A stretch of 15,319 nucleotides of DNA from an uncultured Eubacteriales bacterium (GTDB lineage Bacteria; Bacillota; Clostridia; Oscillospirales; CAG-272). Made by a program: the position numbers and the translations under genes. The notes under the pieces are model-generated. The model was not told the origin of the DNA. It saw only the letters and a list, made by a program, of their open reading frames with translations, and did no database searches. Shown here in pieces: positions 1 through 7,110 of this stretch (the first letter of the stretch is position 1; every line of letters starts with the position of its first letter). Where the stretch lies: the NCBI GenBank assembly GCA_949286815.1, contig CASEEB010000121.1:1-15319 (forward strand), given 5' to 3'.

Positions 1-997
1 GGTCTTTTATCCGGTTGACGGCGTTAGCAAGGTTCAGAAGCTTCAAATGTCAACTCAGACCGGAGACAATGTAAATGTGTGCGCAATCAAGGGGAATTTT
101 GATGACGCCCAGACCGGGGTCAAAAAAATATTTTCCGATTCCGACGCGGTAAAAACACTCAATGATAAAGGATATTTCTTCTCAAGCGCGAATTCGATTA
201 ACTGGGGGCGTTTAGTACCGCAGATTGTTTATTATATTTCGGCGTATTGCGACTTGGTAAACAACGGCAGCATAAAAATCGGAGATGAAATAAATGTCTG
301 CGTGCCGACAGGCAATTTCGGCAATATATTTGCCGCGTATCTTGCTAAACTTATGGGACTTCCGATCAAAAAGCTTATTTGCGCGTCAAATAAGAACAAT
401 GTGCTTACCGATTTTCTCAAAACCGGCGTTTATGACAGAAACCGGGATTTCTATTGCACTATGTCTCCGTCGATGGATATTCTGATCTCGTCAAATCTTG
501 AGCGTTTGCTCTATTTCTGCGCGGGAGCGGAAAAAACGGCGCAGTATATGGACTGCCTGAAAAAGGACGGAAAATATGAAATCGACGACGGGATGAAAAG
601 CCTGATTGATAAGAACTTCGCGGGATATTTTGCGGACGAGACCGAAACCGCGCAGACAATAAGAAATTATTATATAAATCATCAATATTTAATTGATACA
701 CACACTGCCGTAGCGATAAGCTGCGCGGAGCAGTATCTTAGAGATACACAGGACGGCGTTCCCATGCTGATTGTGTCCACCGCTTCCCCGTTTAAATTTG
801 CGGCGGATGTGTATTGCTCAATTACGTCGGAACGACCTGATGATGAGCTTGAGGCGCTTAAAATGCTCTCAGATTATACTTCAAGTGAAATTTCTTATCC
901 ACTGAGGGGACTTGAGGAAAGAAAAGTACGTTTTACTCATACGGCAAAACCGGAAGACATGCTTTCGGAGGTATACGATTATATATCAAAACCATAA
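1..997 (+). CDS. thrC: Threonine synthase, 5'-truncated by the window edge
   Basis: The frame is open from the left edge (codons begin at base 2) and the visible 331 codons end at TAA 995-997. It converts O-phospho-L-homoserine to L-threonine with PLP, the last step of threonine synthesis, in the cytoplasm. The visible start reads VFYPVDGVSKVQKLQMSTQ, followed by VNVCAIKGNFDDAQTGVK, both typical of the long (about 490-500 aa) bacterial threonine synthases. VCVPTGNFGNIFAAYLAKL contains the GNFGN loop that holds the PLP phosphate in this fold-type II family. The N-terminal part with the PLP Schiff-base lysine lies outside the window, roughly 160 residues by family length. The ATG at 47 is an internal methionine, not the start, because similarity continues upstream of it. 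A weak hairpin overlaps the stop codon. Confidence 0.95.
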   Translation, partial: VFYPVDGVSKVQKLQMSTQTGDNVNVCAIKGNFDDAQTGVKKIFSDSDAVKTLNDKGYFFSSANSINWGRLVPQIVYYISAYCDLVNNGSIKIGDEINVCVPTGNFGNIFAAYLAKLMGLPIKKLICASNKNNVLTDFLKTGVYDRNRDFYCTMSPSMDILISSNLERLLYFCAGAEKTAQYMDCLKKDGKYEIDDGMKSLIDKNFAGYFADETETAQTIRNYYINHQYLIDTHTAVAISCAEQYLRDTQDGVPMLIVSTASPFKFAADVYCSITSERPDDELEALKMLSDYTSSEISYPLRGLEERKVRFTHTAKPEDMLSEVYDYISKP

Positions 998-1015
998 TTC
1001 TATGGTAATGTTTTT
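990..1015 (+). terminator. Weak possible terminator of thrC
   Basis: ACCATA (991-996) and TATGGT (1001-1006) can form a short stem around ATTC, followed by a U-rich stretch at 1011-1015. The stem is AT-rich, only about 6 bp long and overlaps the stop codon, so efficiency is doubtful. No better terminator for thrC is visible before the convergent DUF1540 gene. Confidence 0.3.
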
Positions 1016-1045
1016 CCTCTTGTACCATACTCACCTTGCCCGCCG

Positions 1046-1086
1046 AAAAACCAAACCGTATAAGCTTATTTTAAAAGCTTATACGG
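1046..1086 (-). terminator. Intrinsic terminator of the DUF1540 gene
   Basis: A perfect 12-bp inverted repeat has arms CCGTATAAGCTT (1056-1067) and AAGCTTATACGG (1075-1086) around a 7-nt loop. Read on the minus strand it is followed by TTTGGTTTTT (1055-1046), a U-rich tail. It begins 22 nt past the DUF1540 stop codon, which fits termination of that gene. The plus strand has no T-tract after the hairpin, so use by thrC is less likely. Confidence 0.75.
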
Positions 1087-1107
1087 AATGAAAAAATAAC
1101 AGGTTAA

Positions 1108-1296
1108 TCAGCCCTGGCAGCAGTCATGCGCTTTGAAGGTTGCGCAGGATGTTTCAGAGGACGATGTTGCGCTTGCGTTTGCAACTGCTATCTGCTCTGC
1201 AGTGCAGTAGGTATCGCCGTCATGATATACACAGTTTTTAACCGAACAATTGATTCCTTTTATATGATTGCATCCGCAATTTGACTTCTCGTTCAT
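1108..1296 (-). CDS. DUF1540 domain-containing Cys-rich miniprotein
   Basis: 62 aa. The pattern INCSVKNCVYHDGDTYCTAE followed by ETSCATF matches the DUF1540 family, common in Clostridia and some Bacilli. Cysteines lie at residues 7, 9, 17, 22, 31, 51, 59 and 60. The spacing suggests metal binding or a disulfide-knit fold; the biochemical role of the family is not established as far as I know. No signal peptide or membrane segment is seen. The gene is monocistronic and convergent with thrC. An AGAAAGG-like ribosome site lies about 13 nt upstream of the ATG at 1296-1294, a little far but acceptable. A strong hairpin terminator follows. Identification rests on the spacing of Cys residues and the terminal CATF motif, and is fairly secure for the family. 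Confidence 0.88.
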   Translation of the reverse strand: MNEKSNCGCNHIKGINCSVKNCVYHDGDTYCTAEQIAVANASATSSSETSCATFKAHDCCQG

Positions 1297-1378
1297 TTAT
1301 AAGACCAAACCTTTCTTGTTTTATGGCGTCTTGACTTGACGATTCGCTTTAATTCACGGTGAAATCGCCCTGTCGCAA

Positions 1379-1437
1379 AAAGACATATCTGAAAAATATT
1401 TAAAACTTTTAATGTCTTTCTGATATCAGCTTTTTTG
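1379..1437. other. Inverted repeats ahead of the phosphoesterase gene
   Basis: AAAGACAT (1379-1386) and ATGTCTTT (1412-1419) form a perfect 8-bp inverted repeat with an AT-rich 25-nt spacer. It is followed by the palindrome CTGATATCAG (about 1420-1429) and a T-run at 1431-1436. This could be a weak plus-strand hairpin with a U tail, or an operator between the divergent DUF1540 and phosphoesterase genes. I see no clear consensus promoter for either gene in 1297-1501. Confidence 0.25.
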
Positions 1438-1501
1438 ATTGCTGACAATTATATTGTTTCCTGTTTTATTTACTTTATGTATTCGTTTTCCGAGGTGTCC
1501 G

Positions 1502-2239
1502 ATGTCTGTTTTTGTAATTTCCGACCTTCATTTGTCCACCAATGTTTCTACCAATAAATCAATGGAGAAATTCGGCGACAGATGGAAAAATTATACTCAA
1601 AAAATACAGAAAAATTGGAACGCGGTTGTGTCTGAAAACGATACCGTGGTAATTCCGGGAGATATTTCCTGGGCATCCAATCTGATTGAAGCGGAGTCTG
1701 ACCTGAGTTATATAAATTTGCTTAACGGGAAAAAACTGCTGGGAAAAGGAAACCACGATTATTGGTGGACAACATCGAAAAAGATGAACGATTTTTTTGC
1801 GGAAAAAGGCTTTTCTACTATGTCATTGCTTTATAATAACGCATATATAGTTGACAGGTATGTAATTTGCGGAACCCGCGGGTGGTTTCCGGATGAATAC
1901 AGGCAGATTGCGACGGAAAACACCGACTGTAAAAAAATTATCAACCGCGAAGCGATACGCCTTAAAATCAGTCTTGACTGCGCCGTTAAATTACAGTCAC
2001 AGCATTTTGACAGGACGGGAGTCAGACCGGATATTCTGGTATTTCTGCATTTTCCCGTCGTGCTTGGCGACTTTGCCATTACAGAGTTCTTGGATGTGCT
2101 TAAAAGTTACAATATTGAAAAATGTTTTTACGGACATATACATAATAATTATTCCCTGCCCCGGATTATAAATTATGATAATATCAGTTTTATTCTGACT
2201 TCATCGGATTTTTTAAATTTTTATCCGTTAAAAATCTGA
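1502..2239 (+). CDS. Calcineurin-like metallophosphoesterase (COG1768 type)
   Basis: 245 aa from the ATG at 1502, chosen because GAGGTG lies just upstream and the metal-binding motif should sit at the N-terminus; an in-frame ATG at 1439 would add 21 hydrophobic residues with no ribosome site. The metallophosphatase motifs appear in order: D-x-H (D8, H10 in VISDLHLS), GD (G53-D54 in IPGDISWA), GNHD (83-86), a lone His (H183 in FLHFP) and GHIH (211-214). These residues bind a dinuclear metal centre that hydrolyses phosphoesters. The natural substrate cannot be read from sequence. No signal peptide, so cytoplasmic. The GKGNHDYWW and GDISWA variants match the group usually called predicted phosphohydrolase COG1768. 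It stands alone, ending 7 nt before the tig promoter, and has no visible terminator. Confidence 0.9.
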   Translation: MSVFVISDLHLSTNVSTNKSMEKFGDRWKNYTQKIQKNWNAVVSENDTVVIPGDISWASNLIEAESDLSYINLLNGKKLLGKGNHDYWWTTSKKMNDFFAEKGFSTMSLLYNNAYIVDRYVICGTRGWFPDEYRQIATENTDCKKIINREAIRLKISLDCAVKLQSQHFDRTGVRPDILVFLHFPVVLGDFAITEFLDVLKSYNIEKCFYGHIHNNYSLPRIINYDNISFILTSSDFLNFYPLKI

Positions 2240-2246
2240 AAAACTA

Positions 2247-2275
2247 TTGACAAAAGCATTAAAAAATTATAAAAT
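2247..2275 (+). promoter_or_regulatory. Sigma-A-type promoter of the tig-clpP-clpX operon
   Basis: TTGACA (2247-2252), a 17-nt spacer and TAAAAT (2270-2275) give a near-consensus vegetative promoter with transcription expected near 2282. This leaves an AT-rich leader of about 80 nt before tig. No CtsR-type heptamer repeat or CIRCE element is visible around it, so heat-shock control by those regulators is not supported here. Confidence 0.75.
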
Positions 2276-2363
2276 ATATTGTATGTGTGTTTTTTGATTT
2301 ATTTAACACAATCAATCTTTATGTTTTAAATATATTTACATAAAATCTTCGGAGGATTTAAAA

Positions 2364-3647
2364 ATGAAGTTATTAAAAAACGAGAAGGCTGAAAAAAGCA
2401 CGTACGTGCTTGAGTTTTCGGTCGATAAGGACGTTTTCGACAATGCGGTTGAAAAGGTTTATCGCAGACAGGTGAAGAAAATCAACATTCCGGGATTCAG
2501 ACCTGGAAAAGCTCCTAAAGCCATTATTGAAAAAATGTATGGCGGCAGTGTTTTTTATGAAGACGCGATAAACGACCTTATTCCTGAGAATTATTCTTCG
2601 GCACTTGATGAAGCGGGAATAAAACCCGTGGGTCAGCCTAAAATAGATATTGTTTCGATCGATGAAAACGGACTTGTGCTTTCCGCCGTGGTTCCGGTCA
2701 GACCCGATTGCAAGATTGACGGTTATAAAGGTATCGAGGTTGAGAAGGATTCCGTTGAAGTCAGTGAGGATGAGATAGACAGAGAAATAAATACCGTAAG
2801 AGAGAGAAACTCACGTGAAATTGAAGACAGTGACGAGGCAGCGGCAAAGGGAGATTTCGCAAAAATCGATTTTGAAGGATTTATTGACGGTGAAGCGTTT
2901 GAGGGCGGAAAAGGCGAGGACTATTCCCTGAAACTCGGTTCCGGTTCTTTTATACCCGGATTTGAGGAGCAGGTAGAGGGACATAAGAAAGGCGATTCTT
3001 TTGACGTCAGTGTTTCTTTCCCGGAGGATTATCACGCAAAAGAGCTTGCAGGAAAGCCCGCGGTATTCAAGGTAACGGTAAAATCGGTCACAAAGGTACA
3101 GCTTCCCGAGCTTGACGACGATTTCGCGAAAGATGTTTCGGAATTTGACACGATGAGTGAATATCGCGACGATGTAAAGGCAAAAATTCAAAAGAGACAC
3201 GAGACCGAAGCCGAGAACAGAATGGAGGAAGAACTTGTAAACAAGCTTATGGATAAGCTTGAAGCGGAAATTCCCGAGGCTATGTTTGAGGCGGAGACTG
3301 AGAACTTTGTAAGAGATTATGATAACAGACTCCGTATGCAGGGGCTTGATCTCAGCACATATTTCAAATATACCGGACTTGACCTTGATAAGCTGCGTGA
3401 ACAGTTCCGTCCTCAGGCGGAAAGACAGGTAAAGGCAAGACTTGCGCTCGAGACCGTCGCCAATGCGGAGAATATTGACGTAACCGAGGAAGAGCTTGAC
3501 GAGGAATATGCCAATATCGCCAAGTCCTACAATATGGAAAAAGATAAAGTAAAAGAGCTTGTCTTGCCCGAAATGGTAAAAGAGGACATAAAGGTCAAAA
3601 AGGCAATGCAGATTATTAAAGACTCCGCAGTAGTTACACAAAAATAA
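2364..3647 (+). CDS. tig: Trigger factor (ribosome-associated chaperone, PPIase)
   Basis: 427 aa, the usual family length. It binds the ribosome near the exit tunnel and shields nascent chains, and it has peptidyl-prolyl isomerase activity. Domains: N-terminal ribosome-binding domain, residues 1 to about 115, with the signature GFRPGKAP at 44-51; FKBP-type PPIase domain at about 150-245 (GDFAKIDFEGFIDGEAFEGG and GSGSFIPGFEEQVEGHKKGD); C-terminal helical chaperone arms to the end, rich in Glu, Lys and Arg. The start is supported by GGAGG about 8 nt upstream. It is first in an operon with clpP (120-nt gap holding an inverted repeat) and clpX, the classic arrangement in Firmicutes and many other bacteria, so co-translational folding and ATP-dependent proteolysis are co-expressed. 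Nothing in the protein looks unusual. Confidence 0.98.
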   Translation: MKLLKNEKAEKSTYVLEFSVDKDVFDNAVEKVYRRQVKKINIPGFRPGKAPKAIIEKMYGGSVFYEDAINDLIPENYSSALDEAGIKPVGQPKIDIVSIDENGLVLSAVVPVRPDCKIDGYKGIEVEKDSVEVSEDEIDREINTVRERNSREIEDSDEAAAKGDFAKIDFEGFIDGEAFEGGKGEDYSLKLGSGSFIPGFEEQVEGHKKGDSFDVSVSFPEDYHAKELAGKPAVFKVTVKSVTKVQLPELDDDFAKDVSEFDTMSEYRDDVKAKIQKRHETEAENRMEEELVNKLMDKLEAEIPEAMFEAETENFVRDYDNRLRMQGLDLSTYFKYTGLDLDKLREQFRPQAERQVKARLALETVANAENIDVTEEELDEEYANIAKSYNMEKDKVKELVLPEMVKEDIKVKKAMQIIKDSAVVTQK

Positions 3648-3673
3648 AAGTTTATAAACTTGAAGATAATAAA

Positions 3674-3736
3674 ACGCCGCACTATACAATAATGTCAGTT
3701 TGCCAATCAGCGCCCGGCATAAGTTTGGTGCGGCGT
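3674..3736 (+). repeat. 9-bp inverted repeat in the tig-clpP spacer
   Basis: ACGCCGCAC (3674-3682) and GTGCGGCGT (3728-3736) are perfectly complementary across 45 nt. The enclosed sequence holds a smaller TGCC/GGCA pair (3701-3704, 3716-3719). No T-tract follows, so it is not a standard terminator; it could be an mRNA processing or stability element separating tig from clpP. The 3' arm ends 31 nt before the clpP start and leaves its ribosome site free. Confidence 0.6.
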
Positions 3737-3767
3737 AATGTTCAGAACAAAATTTACGGAGGATATT

Positions 3768-4373
3768 ATGGATTATTCAGCTATAAAAAACGCGTTGGTG
3801 CCTATGGTTGTTGAACAGACCGGACACGGTGAGCGTTCATATGATATTTTTTCCCGTTTGCTCAATGACAGGATTGTTTTTTTGTCAGACGAGGTAAATG
3901 ACGTTACCGCGTCGCTTGTAGTGGCGCAGCTTCTTTTTCTTGAGGCGCAGGATTCTTCAAAGGATATTTCGTTTTATATCAACAGCCCCGGCGGTTCCGT
4001 GACCGCGGGAATGGCGATATATGACACAATGCAGTATTTGAAGTGCGACGTTTCTACGATTTGTATCGGAATGGCGGCAAGTATGGGAGCCTTTCTGCTC
4101 AGCGCGGGGACAAAAGGAAAAAGAATATCTCTTCCGCACAGCGAGATAATGATTCATCAGCCTTTGGGAGGCGCTCAGGGTCAGGCGTCCGATATCAAAA
4201 TAAGGGCTGATCTGATACTGAGAACACGTGATATGTTAAACAGAATTCTTGCCGAAAATACCGGCAAGCCGATAGAACAAATTGAAAAAGATACGGACAG
4301 AGATAATTTTATGACCGCGCAGCAGGCGCTTGAGTACGGCATTATAGACCGTATTCTGACAAAGCACGAATAA
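3768..4373 (+). CDS. clpP: ATP-dependent Clp protease proteolytic subunit ClpP
   Basis: 201 aa from the ATG at 3768, preferred over the in-frame ATG at 3738 because GGAGG lies 8 nt before it and the protein then begins, as is usual for ClpP, shortly before the VPMVVEQT segment. It is a self-compartmentalising serine protease that forms two heptameric rings and degrades proteins delivered by ClpX or ClpC. The catalytic triad is complete: S105 in GMAASMGAFLL, H130 in MIHQPLGGAQGQ and D179 in DRDNFMTA. These are each seven residues beyond the S98/H123/D172 numbering usual for the mature enzyme, so spacing is exact. The oxyanion loop INSPGGSVTAG (71-81) is intact. It is the middle gene of tig-clpP-clpX and lies 36 nt ahead of its ATPase partner. 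Confidence 0.98.
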   Translation: MDYSAIKNALVPMVVEQTGHGERSYDIFSRLLNDRIVFLSDEVNDVTASLVVAQLLFLEAQDSSKDISFYINSPGGSVTAGMAIYDTMQYLKCDVSTICIGMAASMGAFLLSAGTKGKRISLPHSEIMIHQPLGGAQGQASDIKIRADLILRTRDMLNRILAENTGKPIEQIEKDTDRDNFMTAQQALEYGIIDRILTKHE

Positions 4374-4409
4374 TTCTAACCGACAAATAGTGAAAGGTAA
4401 TTCTTTAAA

Positions 4410-5756
4410 ATGGCATCTACAACCAATCGCGGCAGTAACCGCAATCAATACGGAGACGGAACACTCAGATACTGCTCTTTTTGCGGAAGAAACGAAAACC
4501 AAGTAAATTTTCTGATACCTTCTCCGAGCGGAATATATATCTGTGACTTTTGCGTCGAAGCGTGTTCGGACTTGATTTACGAATCGAATCTGAGCGCACA
4601 GAATACGGAAGAACTGTCATTCTCTTCCCTCCCCAAGCCGATTCAGATAAAAGAATCGCTTGATGAATATGTTATTGGACAGGACGACGCCAAAGTTGCT
4701 CTTTCGGTTGCTGTTTACAATCATTATAAACGGATTCTTGCCAGAAATGATTCGTTAAAGCGCAGAGGCAAAAAGAAAAAAGACGGCGTAAGCGAGGCAG
4801 ATGAAATAGAACTTCAGAAAAGCAATGTCCTTCTTTTAGGTCCAACCGGGGTCGGAAAAACTTATCTGGCTCAGACTCTCGCAAAAACACTCAAGGTACC
4901 GTTTGCAATTGCGGATGCTACAACGCTGACTGAAGCGGGCTATGTCGGAGAAGATGTGGAGAACATTTTGCTCCGGTTGGTTCAGGCGGCAGATTACAAT
5001 ATTGAACGCGCGGAACAAGGCATTATTTATATTGATGAAATAGATAAGATATCCCGTAAAAGCGAAAACCGCTCTATTACGAGAGACGTGTCGGGAGAAG
5101 GGGTTCAGCAGGCTTTGCTGAAAATTCTTGAGGGTACGGTGGCTAATGTCCCTCCCCAGGGCGGACGCAAGCATCCGAATCAGGAGTTTATCAGAGTTAA
5201 TACCGAGAATATACTTTTTATCTGCGGAGGAGCTTTTGACGGACTTGAGAAAATCATTGAGAAACGCAAAGGAAGCCAGACTATCGGTTTCGGAAGCGTT
5301 ATCAATTCGTCGCACGGCGGCAAGGATATTCTAAAGGATGTTACGGCGCATGATATAGTTAAATTCGGACTTATACCCGAACTTGTAGGACGTGTGCCTA
5401 TCATAGTGTCCCTGAATGACCTTGATAAGGACTCGCTTGTCAGAATACTGAAAGAGCCCAAAAACGCTATCGTAAAACAGTATGTAAAGCTTTTTGACAT
5501 GGATGGGGTTAAGCTTACGTTTGAAGATGACGCCCTCGAGGAAATCGCTTCTCTTGCAATCGAAAGAAATACCGGCGCAAGAGGACTCAGAGCCATTATG
5601 GAGGGGGTTATGACCAAGATAATGTATGAGATACCGTCCCATAATGACATATCTGAAGTAGTTATAACCAAATCATGCGTAAGAAACGGCGATGAGCCTA
5701 AAATCATTAAAAGAGCCCCTGCCCTGTCCGCTCCGCAGCTTGATGAGGGCGCGTAG
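4410..5756 (+). CDS. clpX: ATP-dependent Clp protease ATP-binding subunit ClpX
   Basis: 448 aa, slightly longer than the E. coli protein (424 aa). It is an AAA+ unfoldase forming a hexamer that threads substrates into ClpP. Visible: N-terminal C4 zinc-binding domain with C22, C25, C45 and C48 (YCSFCGRN, ICDFCVEAC); Walker A GPTGVGKT at 144-151; pore-1 loop GYVG at 177-180; Walker B IIYIDEID at 205-212; RKH pore loop at 253-255; IGF loop at 292-294, which docks on ClpP; sensor-II region GARGLR at 389-394. All functional motifs are present. A Lys/Arg-rich insert (about 117-126) lies between the zinc domain and the AAA+ core. A ribosome site, GAAAGG, lies upstream. It is the last gene of the tig operon; two hairpins with T-rich tails follow. 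Confidence 0.98.
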   Translation: MASTTNRGSNRNQYGDGTLRYCSFCGRNENQVNFLIPSPSGIYICDFCVEACSDLIYESNLSAQNTEELSFSSLPKPIQIKESLDEYVIGQDDAKVALSVAVYNHYKRILARNDSLKRRGKKKKDGVSEADEIELQKSNVLLLGPTGVGKTYLAQTLAKTLKVPFAIADATTLTEAGYVGEDVENILLRLVQAADYNIERAEQGIIYIDEIDKISRKSENRSITRDVSGEGVQQALLKILEGTVANVPPQGGRKHPNQEFIRVNTENILFICGGAFDGLEKIIEKRKGSQTIGFGSVINSSHGGKDILKDVTAHDIVKFGLIPELVGRVPIIVSLNDLDKDSLVRILKEPKNAIVKQYVKLFDMDGVKLTFEDDALEEIASLAIERNTGARGLRAIMEGVMTKIMYEIPSHNDISEVVITKSCVRNGDEPKIIKRAPALSAPQLDEGA

Positions 5757-5766
5757 ATTCGTCAAT

Positions 5767-5849
5767 ATAACCCGGACAGTTTTGCGGAAAGCAAAACTGC
5801 GGCATACAACCTATAGTTATTGATTTTTGAGTTCTTGACGTTGTATGCT
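5767..5849 (+). repeat. Double-hairpin repeat, copy 1
   Basis: Hairpin A has arms CAGTTTTGC (5777-5785) and GCAAAACTG (5791-5799) around GGAAA. Hairpin B has arms GCATACAAC (5802-5810) and GTTGTATGC (5840-5848) around a 29-nt loop. The first 44 nt align without gaps to copies 2 (6928) and 3 (7026). The loop of hairpin B differs from the other copies, but its stem keeps pairing through two compensatory changes relative to copy 3. Confidence 0.75.
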
Positions 5850-5853
5850 TTTT
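5802..5853 (+). terminator. Probable first terminator after clpX (hairpin B of repeat copy 1)
   Basis: The 9-bp stem GCATACAAC/GTTGTATGC is followed directly by TTTTT (5849-5853), giving an intrinsic-terminator shape 46 nt after the clpX stop. The long loop (29 nt) makes it less typical. The repeat may have been adopted as the operon terminator. Confidence 0.45.
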
Positions 5854-5901
5854 GGCTGCTCATTGATTAGAAACGCATTTATATTAAAAATATCCGCATA
5901 T

Positions 5902-5946
5902 AAATATTGCTCTGCCGGGAAATGCCGGCAGAGCATATTTAATTCT
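5902..5946. terminator. Strong bidirectional terminator between clpX and the XRE gene
   Basis: Arms GCTCTGCCGG (5909-5918) and CCGGCAGAGC (5925-5934) pair perfectly around GAAATG. The stem extends by AAATAT/ATATTT (5902-5907, 5935-5940) past a single bulged T. AT-rich tails lie on both sides, so it can stop clpX transcription from the left and that of the convergent XRE gene from the right. Confidence 0.8.
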
Positions 5947-6010
5947 ATTTTACTGTATGTGAGTTAAAAATTTTTACGTATTTACATTTTTATCTGCGAA
6001 AACGATATTA

Positions 6011-6850
6011 TTACTTTAGATACGGTATATTTCGATTCCCCGCATAATAAGCATAGGTGCCGGGCTTTTTTATCACTTCTTTTGCAAATATAAGAAACGC
6101 GATAAATGTCGGCGTCGGGTTAAAATAATAAACGGTTTTTATTTCGTCATCCATTTCTATTTGATTTTGATATAACAAACCGTATTTTTCGAGAACCGTA
6201 ATGACATAATTTGCTTTCTCCAATTCGATTTTCATATTTTTAACCAACAGATTTGATGTGAAAGCGGCCTTGTTTTCTCTTTTATAAAGCATAATGCAGG
6301 TATTGAAGACATCTTTGTCCGAGAAGTCTTTAAGAAAAGAAATATAATCTGTTCCGTCAAAGTATGCGGACTCAATGTTTTTGGGTTCGGGCACAATAAG
6401 AAAGTATTGTCGGAGGTTTGCGATTCCCATTAAAGTGAAACCGTAGTTTGTCATTATGGATGAATGTATTTGTTGATTTGGAGACATGTTATTCTCGTAT
6501 TCCTCTATTTCTCCGTCCTTGGGTACATCTCCGATTAAGGCACGTTCAATATCCCAACAGTAATTGAATACCAGTCTAAAGCGTTTTTCCTCGGGTGTCT
6601 GTGCAATCTTTTTTGTGAGTGCCGATTGCAAGTCGCTGTAGTCGGTTATGCAGCGTCCGAACAATGAATCAATCGAAACTTCAAAGAAATCCGCTATTTT
6701 GGGCAGAAGTTCAATGTCAGGCACGCCGCCGTTTTCCCATTTTGATACCGCCTGTGTACTTATACCAACATAGTTTGCAAGTTCTTCCTGCTTGATTCCA
6801 CGCTCTTTGCGCATAGATGCAATCTGTTTTCCTATCATTTCTAAACTCAT
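6011..6850 (-). CDS. XRE-family transcriptional regulator with uncharacterised C-terminal domain
   Basis: 279 aa. Residues about 6-65 form a Cro/C1-type helix-turn-helix: KQEELANYVGISTQAVSKWE, then PDIELLPKIADFFEVSIDSL, the usual ending of HTH_3 domains. This part binds DNA. Residues about 66-279 are not a peptidase, kinase or TPR domain I can recognise; the segment LLVKNMKIELEKANYVITVLEKYGLL resembles a winged-helix effector module, which is only an impression. No membrane segment. The start is backed by a strong AGGAGGG site 6 nt upstream on the minus strand. It is monocistronic, convergent with clpX, divergent from the permease gene, and flanked on both sides by the double-hairpin repeats. 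Its target is unknown; self-control or control of the permease region are possible but untested. Confidence 0.88.
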   Translation of the reverse strand: MSLEMIGKQIASMRKERGIKQEELANYVGISTQAVSKWENGGVPDIELLPKIADFFEVSIDSLFGRCITDYSDLQSALTKKIAQTPEEKRFRLVFNYCWDIERALIGDVPKDGEIEEYENNMSPNQQIHSSIMTNYGFTLMGIANLRQYFLIVPEPKNIESAYFDGTDYISFLKDFSDKDVFNTCIMLYKRENKAAFTSNLLVKNMKIELEKANYVITVLEKYGLLYQNQIEMDDEIKTVYYFNPTPTFIAFLIFAKEVIKKPGTYAYYAGNRNIPYLK

Positions 6851-6927
6851 GTTTTTCCCTCCTGTTTTTCTGTTTTATGAAATTTTTTTGCGAAATAAAT
6901 CGCTTTTGAACAAAAATTACCCGGAAT

Positions 6928-7012
6928 ATAGCCCTGGGAGTTTTACGAAAAACAAAACCTCGGTATACAGCAAGTTAAACATAGATGTACCGAATACTTT
7001 ATGCTGTATACA
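6928..7012 (+). repeat. Double-hairpin repeat, copy 2
   Basis: It aligns gaplessly to copies 1 and 3 over its first 44 nt. Its last 52 nt (6961-7012) are identical to copy 3 (7059-7110). Hairpin A is degenerate here (GAGTTTTAC against ACAAAACCT leaves three mismatches and a G-T pair), whereas hairpin B, GTATACAGC/GCTGTATAC, is intact. It sits 78 nt upstream of the XRE start, on the opposite strand. Confidence 0.8.
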
Positions 7013-7025
7013 ATATGTCATAAAC

Positions 7026-7110
7026 AAAACCCGGACAGTTTTGCGGGAGGCAAAACTGCGGTATACAGCAAGTTAAACATAGATGTACCGAATACTTTAT
7101 GCTGTATACA
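7026..7110 (+). repeat. Double-hairpin repeat, copy 3
   Basis: Hairpin A, CAGTTTTGC (7036-7044) and GCAAAACTG (7050-7058) around GGGAG, is perfect. Hairpin B, GTATACAGC (7061-7069) and GCTGTATAC (7101-7109), is perfect, with further internal pairing AAGT/ACTT and ACAT/ATGT. It is a direct tandem repeat of copy 2 with a 98-nt period. Flanking bases after both copies remain similar (CATAAACAA, CACAAACAA), so the duplicated unit may be slightly longer than the structured core. Confidence 0.8.

Noticed and set aside
47..49. ATG as thrC start
   Set aside because: Threonine synthase sequence (VFYPVDGVSK) continues upstream in frame to the window edge, so the gene is truncated, not short.
2811..3689. 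292-codon open frame on the minus strand inside tig
   Set aside because: It is antisense to a clear trigger factor gene, with Leu/Phe-rich low-quality composition and no motif; it is a shadow of the coding bias.
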